A stretch of 64,000 nucleotides of DNA, taken from positions 124,001 to 188,000 of the forward strand of contig NZ_JBBYXL010000011.1 of the NCBI RefSeq assembly GCF_039655865.1, written 5' to 3'. A model generated the notes under the pieces. It was not told the origin of the DNA. It ran no database searches and saw only the letters and a program-made list of their open reading frames with translations. Below are positions 51,988 through 59,335 of this stretch, piece by piece (position 1 is the stretch's first letter; each line of letters opens with the position of its first letter). The translations under genes and the position numbers were made by a program. The DNA comes from Prosthecobacter sp. SYSU 5D2. Lineage in GTDB: Bacteria; Verrucomicrobiota; Verrucomicrobiia; Verrucomicrobiales; Verrucomicrobiaceae.

Positions 51988-54366
51988 ATGGCGAAATCCA
52001 AAAATACATCCAGCTCCTCAGCCCCGGGTGCGGACCCAAACACACCGCCTTTTATGCCCGATGACAGGTCAGCAGACGAGCTCGCCAGCGATGCGTGGGT
52101 GGAGGCTTTTGACAGCCAGATTCAGGAGATCTCCAGCAAGATGGAGAATTGCAAAATACAGCTGCAACAACATTTCACGCAGGATTTCACGGATTTTTAT
52201 AAAGAGCAGCAAAAGAAGCCGCCGGTCGCAGTGGTGACCTCCACACTGAGCCGTTTTATCCAAGATGGCGCGGAAGTGGATGGCGACATTCAAATCAATG
52301 ACACCACGCTCAAAATCCGGGACCAGTACATGGCACTGGAGGACCAGCGGCAGGAGCTCTACAACGTGCGCAACGGTATCTACAGCGATCCCGCCTCCCT
52401 GTCACAAGCGGTGCCTGACCAGGTGAATCAAATCCAAGGCCAGGCCCAAAAACTGGCCCCTGAGAATGCCAGGCTGAATCAGGCCCGGCAGGATCAAGAA
52501 AACTTGCAGGAGAGAGAGCAGGCTTTGCGGGAGCAGATCGGCAACAAAAACGCCGTGCTGCGCAATCTCAACCGTATCCTCAGGCCAAGTTCACCCGAAG
52601 CCGAACTGAGCCGGGTAAAGAAGGATCTGGCAAAAGCGGACGCCACCATCGCAAGTGCGGAGGAAAAGATCAAAGGCATCAAACAGGAGATGCGCGACAT
52701 CATGAAACCCTATGTTGCACAAAAGGTGGCGCAAGCTGCAGCCAGTGCTTCCCAGGCCCAGACGGTGAGCACTCCGGCACCGGGCGTCGCCCAGCCAGTG
52801 GCTACCCCGGCACCGGCACAACAGGCACCGGCACAACAGGCACCGGCACAACAGGCACCGGCACAACAAGCACCGGCACAACAGGCACCGGCGGGCCCCA
52901 GCACCCAGAAATCCATCCTGGGCCAGTCAGCGCAGGATCTCACCACCCAGCTTGATGAGCAGAACACGCAGCTTCAGCGCATTCAGGACCGGGATCTGGC
53001 CCGGCTTAATACCCTGGCACCGGGTGCTGCGAAAGACTCCTTGCAGGGAGCCATCAATGACCGTGCTGCCGACATCGCAGCCAACAACCAGCTGAAGGAC
53101 CGTCTGAGCCAGGGAGAACACCCCAACCTGGTGCAGCTGGAGATGGCGAAAAAAAGCTCGTCCTACGTCTCTGCCGATGACCGCGGCAAGCTGCAAGCCG
53201 CTGCAGACAAGCTGAACAAGGTGGATGAGGTGGATGTGGACGATCTCCAGGCGGACGAGATGGATGTGGATGACATCCAGGTGGATGAGGTGAATGTGGA
53301 CGATCTCCAGGCGGACGAGATGAATGTGGATGAAGTGGATGTGGATGACCTCCAGGTGCCCACCCCGGCACCGCAGCTGTCGCGCCCGCCGCCGACCACC
53401 CTGCCGCCCCTGCCGGATGAAGTGGCCGCCCCGGGCGTCGCCCAGCCGGTGCCCGTCCCGGCACCGGCACCGCAGGCCCCGGCGGGCCCAAGCACCCAGA
53501 AATCCATCCTGGGCAGCTCAGCGCAGGATCTCACCGCACAGTTGGATCAGCAGAATGCGCAGCTCCAGCGCATTCAGGACCGGGATCTGGCCCGGCTTGA
53601 TACCCTGGCACCGGGTGCTGCGAAAGACTCCTTGCAGGGAGCCATCAATGACCGTGCTGCCGACATCGCAGCCAACAACCAGCTGAAGGACCGTCTGAGC
53701 CAGGGAGAACACCCCAACCTGGTGCAGCTGGAGATGGCGAAAAAAAGCTCGTCCTACGTCTCTGCCGATGACCGCGGCAAGCTGCAAGCCGCTGCAGACA
53801 AGCTGAACAAGGTGGATGAGGTGGATGTGGACGACCTCCAGGTGGATGAGGTGAATGTGGATGACATCCAGGTGGATGAGGTGGATGTGGACGATCTCCA
53901 GGCGGACGAGATGAATGTGGATGAAGTGGACGTGGATGACCTCCAGGTGCCTACCCCCGCACCGCAATTGTCGCGCCCTCCGCCGACCACCCTGCCACCG
54001 CTTCCGGACGAAGTCAGCCCGGCCTCCCAGCTGTCGCGCCCGCCGCCCACCACCCTGCCCCCGCTGCCAGATGAGGCCGGCCAGGCACCGAAGCTGCAAC
54101 GCAGTGAAAGCGTGCGTGACATCTTGCGGCCCGGAACTGTCACCGCCAACCCATTTAAAATCCAGGATGAGCTGCTGAAGGCGGAGAAAAAAGCCGCGAT
54201 GGAAACCGCCACGCCGGATGCTGCCGAGGGCGGCCCCGGCGGGCTGAAAGCTGACAAAGGCGGCACCAAACCCACCGTGGCAGACACCACACCGGTCGCC
54301 TTTTCCGCCTCAGATAAAGACACCTCCATCGGCGAGTCCGCCCCTGTCAGAAAAGTAGGTGGCTGA
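51988..54366 (+). CDS. Putative effector/scaffold: repeats, acidic decads and Pro-rich motifs with SVRD
   Basis: About 792 residues from the ATG at 51988 (MAKSKNTSS), which follows the CU-rich leader typical here; an in-frame Met at 51877 is less likely. N-terminal charged helices (about 30-240) are followed by a PAQQA repeat (about 274-300). A 197-residue unit is then duplicated, at about 301-481 and 498-678. Each unit has a helical half (KSILGxSAQDL), then an acidic array of VDEVDVDDLQ-like repeats, then QLSRPPPTTLPPLPDE, of which there are three copies in all. Near the end SESVRDIL (SVRD 708-711) precedes a charged tail. No signal peptide or enzyme domain is seen. It looks like a scaffold, with eukaryotic-style proline-rich ligands as a possible host-interaction feature. 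Confidence 0.75.
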   Translation: MAKSKNTSSSSAPGADPNTPPFMPDDRSADELASDAWVEAFDSQIQEISSKMENCKIQLQQHFTQDFTDFYKEQQKKPPVAVVTSTLSRFIQDGAEVDGDIQINDTTLKIRDQYMALEDQRQELYNVRNGIYSDPASLSQAVPDQVNQIQGQAQKLAPENARLNQARQDQENLQEREQALREQIGNKNAVLRNLNRILRPSSPEAELSRVKKDLAKADATIASAEEKIKGIKQEMRDIMKPYVAQKVAQAAASASQAQTVSTPAPGVAQPVATPAPAQQAPAQQAPAQQAPAQQAPAQQAPAGPSTQKSILGQSAQDLTTQLDEQNTQLQRIQDRDLARLNTLAPGAAKDSLQGAINDRAADIAANNQLKDRLSQGEHPNLVQLEMAKKSSSYVSADDRGKLQAAADKLNKVDEVDVDDLQADEMDVDDIQVDEVNVDDLQADEMNVDEVDVDDLQVPTPAPQLSRPPPTTLPPLPDEVAAPGVAQPVPVPAPAPQAPAGPSTQKSILGSSAQDLTAQLDQQNAQLQRIQDRDLARLDTLAPGAAKDSLQGAINDRAADIAANNQLKDRLSQGEHPNLVQLEMAKKSSSYVSADDRGKLQAAADKLNKVDEVDVDDLQVDEVNVDDIQVDEVDVDDLQADEMNVDEVDVDDLQVPTPAPQLSRPPPTTLPPLPDEVSPASQLSRPPPTTLPPLPDEAGQAPKLQRSESVRDILRPGTVTANPFKIQDELLKAEKKAAMETATPDAAEGGPGGLKADKGGTKPTVADTTPVAFSASDKDTSIGESAPVRKVGG
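52809..52885 (+). repeat. 15-base tandem repeat encoding PAQQA
   Basis: About five near-identical copies of a 15-base unit (CACCGGCACAACAGG) encode repeated Ala-Pro-Ala-Gln-Gln in frame with the scaffold gene. Read on the other strand it gives a meaningless Cys-Leu repeat. Copy number may vary between strains. Confidence 0.9.
52890..54021 (+). repeat. 591-base in-frame direct duplication within the scaffold gene
   Basis: Matching positions lie exactly 591 bases (197 codons) apart: 52890 with 53481, 53161 with 53752, and 53350 with 53941. The helical halves are almost identical, and the acidic halves differ in repeat order. The near-perfect identity suggests recent duplication or ongoing gene conversion. 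Confidence 0.9.
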
Positions 54367-54431
54367 GCCGGTCCTGGGCAGCATTCCGCCCCAGTTCCCC
54401 ATCATCCATCCCCTCTCCGCAATCCCTTCCC

Positions 54432-55769
54432 ATGACCACTGACCAACTTGACAAAATCGTTGACGAAATCGCCCCGGACCTGATCGCACAGTCCAGCAAC
54501 CGTCCGGAAATCGCAGATGCAGACCTCTACCGCGCCTACATGGACAAAGGCTTCATCGGAAGATTCCGCGAGGATGAACTGGTGATGGACAAGCTGGCGA
54601 AGGACTGCGCCCGGCAAATGGACATCCAAGGCAAAGGAAACATCGCCCTCATCGAAAAAGCCCTGACCGAGCAATACATCAAGCAGCCCCTGATGGCCAG
54701 CATCGAGGCGGACAAATTCAAAATCCGCAAGATGGAGAAGAGCGATGATCCCGCAGCCCATGCCGCCCTGCCGGCCATGAAAGAGGCCCTGGCGGACAAG
54801 CAGCTTTCGCTGAATTTGGTGAACCAGCGCATGGCCTCCCTGGAAACCACAGTGCGCCTTGGCGGTCCGGCCGATGCAGCCCGCGCCAATGCTGCCTGGG
54901 TGGAGGAGGAAAGCCAGTCTGCCGGGAACCAGGAGCTGCCGGGGGCGGACACGCCGCGCGTCAGCTTTGACGACACCGCCGTGGAAGTGGACGGCAACGT
55001 CGAAGCCAAGATCAAGACCAGCCATGTCAAAGCCCACCTCGCCGCGCGGATGCTGGATGAACTGGCCCGCGACCCCACCCTGGGCAACAATGACGTCATC
55101 CGTCATCTCAAAAACAACGCGCCCGCCCAGCTCGGTGCCAGGGACGCATCGTCTGTAAAGACCGAGTTCTCGGCACTGATTCAGAAAAGCAACGCCATTT
55201 CCGAGCAGATCGCCAAACTGGAGCAAAAGATCAACAATGAGGGCGGCTGGACCGTGGATGCCAGGACCCGGGAGCGGGTGGAAGGCCAGATCCAGGCGCT
55301 GCAGGCAGAGCAGAACCAGCTATTTACAGATGTCCAGGCCCAGGCAGCCCAGGACATCCAGGCTCTGCACGGACAGAAGGCCATCCTGGACCGGGCCGCC
55401 CAAAACCCGGCCCAAAACAACCCGGACGGCGGCTGGAAAAGTGCCCGGCCCAGCCAGGCACAGAGCGTGCGGGATGAAATGCGCCCCCTGAAAAGCGCCC
55501 TCAAAAGCACCGCCGCCACGAACTCGCTGGATGCAGCGCCTTCCTCCTCATCCAATGCGCTGGATGCAGGCGCATCTTCCTCGTCCAACGCTATCGAGAC
55601 CTCTTCCTCCTTGTCGAGCTCCCTGAATGACGGCTCTTCATCCTCTTCCAACTCCGTGGATGCGGATGCTTCCGTCAATTCCAACAAGACCAAGGACAAT
55701 GCAGTCATCCAGTGGACAAGAACCGCTCCCACCCAAGCGCCGGGGTTGGGCCTGGGCAACCGGAAGTAG
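54432..55769 (+). CDS. Putative effector: helical protein with QSVRDEM motif and Ser-rich tail
   Basis: A 445-residue soluble protein without signal peptide or membrane segment. Most of it is charged helix (KFKIRKMEKSDD, then LARDPTLGNNDVIRHLKN and a coiled coil near 255-330). AQSVRDEMRPLKSAL lies near 345-360, the same SVRD-x-[LM] motif as in the neighbouring proteins. The last 90 residues are a Ser/Ala-rich low-complexity tail (SSSSNALDAGASSSS) and a basic end. No domain is recognised. It follows the scaffold gene with a 65-base gap and precedes the IQM-like gene, forming a plus-strand run. Confidence 0.65.
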   Translation: MTTDQLDKIVDEIAPDLIAQSSNRPEIADADLYRAYMDKGFIGRFREDELVMDKLAKDCARQMDIQGKGNIALIEKALTEQYIKQPLMASIEADKFKIRKMEKSDDPAAHAALPAMKEALADKQLSLNLVNQRMASLETTVRLGGPADAARANAAWVEEESQSAGNQELPGADTPRVSFDDTAVEVDGNVEAKIKTSHVKAHLAARMLDELARDPTLGNNDVIRHLKNNAPAQLGARDASSVKTEFSALIQKSNAISEQIAKLEQKINNEGGWTVDARTRERVEGQIQALQAEQNQLFTDVQAQAAQDIQALHGQKAILDRAAQNPAQNNPDGGWKSARPSQAQSVRDEMRPLKSALKSTAATNSLDAAPSSSSNALDAGASSSSNAIETSSSLSSSLNDGSSSSSNSVDADASVNSNKTKDNAVIQWTRTAPTQAPGLGLGNRK

Positions 55770-55817
55770 CGGTACCAAACAACAGCCTCCTGACGAAAAG
55801 TCTGATACATCGCAGCC

Positions 55818-56981
55818 ATGCCAGCTCCACGACCACCCTCCGGTTATTCCAACCCCGATCTCCCAGATGCGGACGGCTATTCGGTGCCCGACCTGCCGGC
55901 AGCCGGGTCCGTCAAAACATCTCCGTCTGCGGATACGGGCAGCAGGAGCAGTCTCTCCACCGCCCAGACTGGCGTATCCTCCCCCGTGCGTGACTTTGTC
56001 ATGCAGCCTCTGGGGGCAGACTACCAGGCAGGTGAAAAGAACACCCCCGCCGAGCAGGTGGAAATGGACGGGCAGACGGTGGAGGTGCATGAAAAGGACT
56101 GGCTGCGCCAGCAGACAGACGCCAGGCGGGCCAGCGAAAACAAGCCGGCGGTAACAGATGAGGTCTGGAAGGCACATGTGGCCACCACGCAGTACATGAA
56201 TGACAGCCAGCGCGCAGACCATCAGGTGGACTTCCTCCTGGATGTGGACGCAACGGGCGCAGTGAACGCCCGCCTGGACGGCGGTGGGATGGAAGCAGGC
56301 GAGGAGCACATTTTTGTGATGGATGGTGCGGGGGAGATCTATGCGAAGGAGGCCCAGGCCGCCCTGAGCCAAAAGGATGAAACCGGACGGGGAGTGCATG
56401 TGCATCATTCCAGCTTTCTGGCCGGGGAGGATGTGGCGGGGGCCGGGGAGATGAAGGTGGGCCAGGATGGCTTTTTAAAAGAGGTGACTGACCGCAGTGG
56501 CCACTACAAACCGGGGGAGGCCCAGACCACCCAGACCCTGAGTGAGCTGGAGACCAAGGGCGTGAACTTAAACAATGTGAAGTTCACGCTGGACCGGGGC
56601 ACAGAAAAGACTGGCGGCATGGCCCGCGAATACCAGCAGGGAGGGGAAAAAGTCTTTCAAGACCGCCACAACATGGTGGATGAACTGAAGGAAACAGGCA
56701 AAAGCGTGCGGGATGTGCTCAATAAAGCCGCCAATGAGCGGGCAGCACGGGTGGCCCAGGCAGTGAGAGGACAGGAACCCGGGGAGCCCGCCGCCAGCCT
56801 GGAAGCAGACGGTGCCAAGGTGGAAAAAAAACTGGAGAAAGACTTTCAGGAGGCTCTTGGGGACCAGCTCCAAGAGCAAAAAGACGAAATAAAAAGTGCC
56901 AAAACCCTGCGTGAAACGATGGCCCAGGATTCCGATGATGGCTACGCTGTTCCCATTTCAGGGCAGAGCATGCGCCATTAG
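55818..56981 (+). CDS. Putative effector: IQM-like domain protein with VRD motifs
   Basis: A 387-residue soluble protein without signal peptide. Residues about 120-260 resemble a domain known from plant IQM (calmodulin-binding) proteins and some bacterial toxin-like proteins: EEHIFVMDGAGEIYAKE, then GVHVHHSSFLAGEDVAGAGE (193-211), then DRSGHYKPGEAQTTQTLSEL. Two motifs of the locus type occur, SPVRDFV (55-61) and KSVRDVLNKAANERAA (295-310). The C-terminus is charged helix (EKKLEKDFQEALGDQLQEQK). Domain identity is from motif memory and needs a search. It is the third plus-strand gene of the locus and lies directly upstream of the kinase gene (81-base gap). Confidence 0.68.
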   Translation: MPAPRPPSGYSNPDLPDADGYSVPDLPAAGSVKTSPSADTGSRSSLSTAQTGVSSPVRDFVMQPLGADYQAGEKNTPAEQVEMDGQTVEVHEKDWLRQQTDARRASENKPAVTDEVWKAHVATTQYMNDSQRADHQVDFLLDVDATGAVNARLDGGGMEAGEEHIFVMDGAGEIYAKEAQAALSQKDETGRGVHVHHSSFLAGEDVAGAGEMKVGQDGFLKEVTDRSGHYKPGEAQTTQTLSELETKGVNLNNVKFTLDRGTEKTGGMAREYQQGGEKVFQDRHNMVDELKETGKSVRDVLNKAANERAARVAQAVRGQEPGEPAASLEADGAKVEKKLEKDFQEALGDQLQEQKDEIKSAKTLRETMAQDSDDGYAVPISGQSMRH

Positions 56982-57062
56982 AAGCGTATTCACATCTAAT
57001 GAAATTATCCGGTGACAGTTGCGCCTGGGGAATTAAACTGAGCCACAAATTTACTCGTCGTC

Positions 57063-59297
57063 ATGGATAGCCCGTCTCCATCAGGTTTTGGCAAAGTGGC
57101 CGCTCCGCGTTCTGCGGAAGTGACGTCGCACACTCTCCATCCCGGCACCGGCACAGGCGGCGGGGACATGGACTTTGACCAGACCATCAAGTTTAAAACG
57201 CCGGGCAGCGGCATGACGGTCTTTAACCGCTACAAGCTGGAGCGGGTGCTGGGACGGGGCGGCATGGGCGTGGTGTGGCTGGCGGATGACCTGAAGCTGG
57301 AGCGGCCCGTGGCGCTGAAATTTCTGCCCAGCCTCATCGGCCTGGACCCGGCAGCGGTGAAGGAGCTGAAGACGGAGACCCGGCGCGGCCTGGAGCTTTC
57401 CCATCCGCACATCGTGCGCATCTATGACTTTGTGGATGATGAGGATGCGGCGGCGATTTCTATGGAGTTTGTGGATGGCAAGACGCTGTCCGAGCTGCGC
57501 ATGGCCACAGAAAACGGTGTTTTTACTGTGGATGACATCTCCCGCTGGCTACTGGGCGTGTGCGATGCGCTGGACTATGCCCACTTTCAGCGCAAGCTGA
57601 TCCACCGGGACCTGAAGCCCGCTAACATCATGCTGGCCGGCAAGGACCAGGTGGCGAAGATCGCCGACTTTGGAATCGCCCGCAGTCTTTCAGATACGAT
57701 GAGCCGGCTGTCCGCTGCGCACATCGGCACCAGCGGCACGCTGCCCTACATGAGCCCGCAGCAGGCAATGGGGGAGCGTCCGCAGCCGACGGATGACGTG
57801 TATTCCCTGGGGGCGACGATTTATGAGCTGCTCTCCGGCAAGCCGCCTTTTTACCGGGGTGACCTGCCCACCCAGATCAACTCCAAAATTCCGCCCACGG
57901 TCCAGGAGCGCCGCCAGGAGCTGGAAATCAACGTCAAGGAACCCATTCCAAAGCTTTGGGAGGAGACCCTGGCCGCCTGCCTTCACAAGGAGCCGACCAT
58001 GCGCCCAAGCTGTGCCGGAGTGATGGCGGAAATGCTGGGACTGAAGCCGTCCACCGTCTCTGTCCGCACGGGCACCTACGCCGCCACAGCAGCTTCCCGC
58101 AGCATGCCGGAAAAAGCGGCCACCCGCGCGCCCATGATCGCCGCTGCCGCCACCATCCTGGTGGGAGCGGGAGCCGCTGCCTGGTATTTGATGAGCACGC
58201 CGCCCGTGGATGCTGCGGCTGAAACCACCGCCCCGGTGGTGGCCGAGGACAGATCCAAAAAGACTGAAAACCAGACTTCTGAGGAGAATGCTCCCGCAGG
58301 CGGTCTGGTGATCACTGCGAGCGAAACGGAAGAGACCGCTGATCTGCCCGCAACAACCGGCCCCGTCGCAGTCACTGACACAGGTGATGCGTCCCCGATG
58401 CCAGCCACCGTTCCAGCCGCCAGCCCCACCGTGGCTGCGGTGAATACACCGGCGGCAGAGACACCTCCTGCATCCTCCCCGGCCACAGAAACTCCAGCAG
58501 AGCCTGCAACCGGAGCCAGCACAGTGCCGATGACCGCAGTCCAGGCAGCCACGCCTGACGCCACTGCGCCAGCCCCATTTATCGGGGGAATCCCGGCTGT
58601 GGAGAATCCGCCCGCTGCTCCCAATGCCAACACCTCCGACGCCCCTCCGGCAACGACAGCAGCAGTGACAGATGCTGGTTCACCGGTCATGCCGCCTGCC
58701 ACAACCGGCGCGGCAGGAACACCGCCTGCCCCAGGTGAGCTGACGCTGACGCCGGATCCAGCCACGGCCACCTCTGGCGCACTAGCCGCCATGGCCCCGG
58801 TGGCCACGCCTGGAGCACCTGCTGCCGATCCCAATCTGCCGCCGATGCCTCCTGGATATGAGGCCCCGCCAACCGGACTGCCACTGACGCAGCCGGACGT
58901 GCCGCAGCCGGCGTCTGGTTTTTGGACCATCGAGCAGGTTTTTCCTGTGCTGCCGTATGCCTCCTACTCCGCCAAAGGCAAACGCCACCTGCTGTACCGC
59001 ACGCAGACGGTGCTGAAAGAGGCAGGCCTTTATAAATCCACCCTGGACGGGGCGGCTGGGTCAGGCACTCACAGTGCCATCGTGATATTCCAGGTGCGCA
59101 ACAATCTCATCCCGAACGGCCTCCTGGATCTGCCCACTCTTGCCGCTTTGAACCTTTCCGCCGAGCCGGACAAACCTGACTGGGCCCCTTCTTACAGCAG
59201 CGGCAGTTCCTCCGGTTATCGCAAGCGCACTCCGCCCAAAGAGGAACCCGGCTTCTTCCAGAAAACGGGCGATACCTTCAAACGCATTTTCAAGTAA
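57063..59297 (+). CDS. Membrane Ser/Thr protein kinase with peptidoglycan-binding domain
   Basis: A 744-residue PknB-type kinase. A 55-residue N-terminal segment precedes the catalytic domain: GRGGMG at 64-69, VALKF with Lys86, HRDLKPAN at 181-188, DFGIA at 202-206 and a MSPQQ motif replacing the usual APE. One membrane helix is at about 357-378 (MIAAAATILVGAGAAAWYLM). The long Pro/Ala/Thr-rich region (380-630) is likely outside the membrane. Near the end (about 645-700) a peptidoglycan-binding-like domain has LLYRTQTVLKEAGLYKSTLDG and IVIFQVRNNLIPNGLLDLPT. It may sense the cell wall and phosphorylate cytoplasmic targets. As the last plus-strand gene of the locus it could control the effector-like proteins. 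Confidence 0.88.
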   Translation: MDSPSPSGFGKVAAPRSAEVTSHTLHPGTGTGGGDMDFDQTIKFKTPGSGMTVFNRYKLERVLGRGGMGVVWLADDLKLERPVALKFLPSLIGLDPAAVKELKTETRRGLELSHPHIVRIYDFVDDEDAAAISMEFVDGKTLSELRMATENGVFTVDDISRWLLGVCDALDYAHFQRKLIHRDLKPANIMLAGKDQVAKIADFGIARSLSDTMSRLSAAHIGTSGTLPYMSPQQAMGERPQPTDDVYSLGATIYELLSGKPPFYRGDLPTQINSKIPPTVQERRQELEINVKEPIPKLWEETLAACLHKEPTMRPSCAGVMAEMLGLKPSTVSVRTGTYAATAASRSMPEKAATRAPMIAAAATILVGAGAAAWYLMSTPPVDAAAETTAPVVAEDRSKKTENQTSEENAPAGGLVITASETEETADLPATTGPVAVTDTGDASPMPATVPAASPTVAAVNTPAAETPPASSPATETPAEPATGASTVPMTAVQAATPDATAPAPFIGGIPAVENPPAAPNANTSDAPPATTAAVTDAGSPVMPPATTGAAGTPPAPGELTLTPDPATATSGALAAMAPVATPGAPAADPNLPPMPPGYEAPPTGLPLTQPDVPQPASGFWTIEQVFPVLPYASYSAKGKRHLLYRTQTVLKEAGLYKSTLDGAAGSGTHSAIVIFQVRNNLIPNGLLDLPTLAALNLSAEPDKPDWAPSYSSGSSSGYRKRTPPKEEPGFFQKTGDTFKRIFK

Positions 59298-59335
59298 AGA
59301 GCTCCAGGCTGGCAGGTAGGGAACGGCTCATCCGG

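Noticed and set aside
52809-52885. Possible CRISPR-like array from short tandem repeats
   Set aside because: The units are 15 bases, directly abutting without spacers and in frame with a coding region, so they are a protein repeat.
53217-53360. Acidic repeats read as EF-hand calcium loops
   Set aside because: The VDEVDVDDLQ spacing lacks the 12-residue EF-hand pattern with Gly at position 6.
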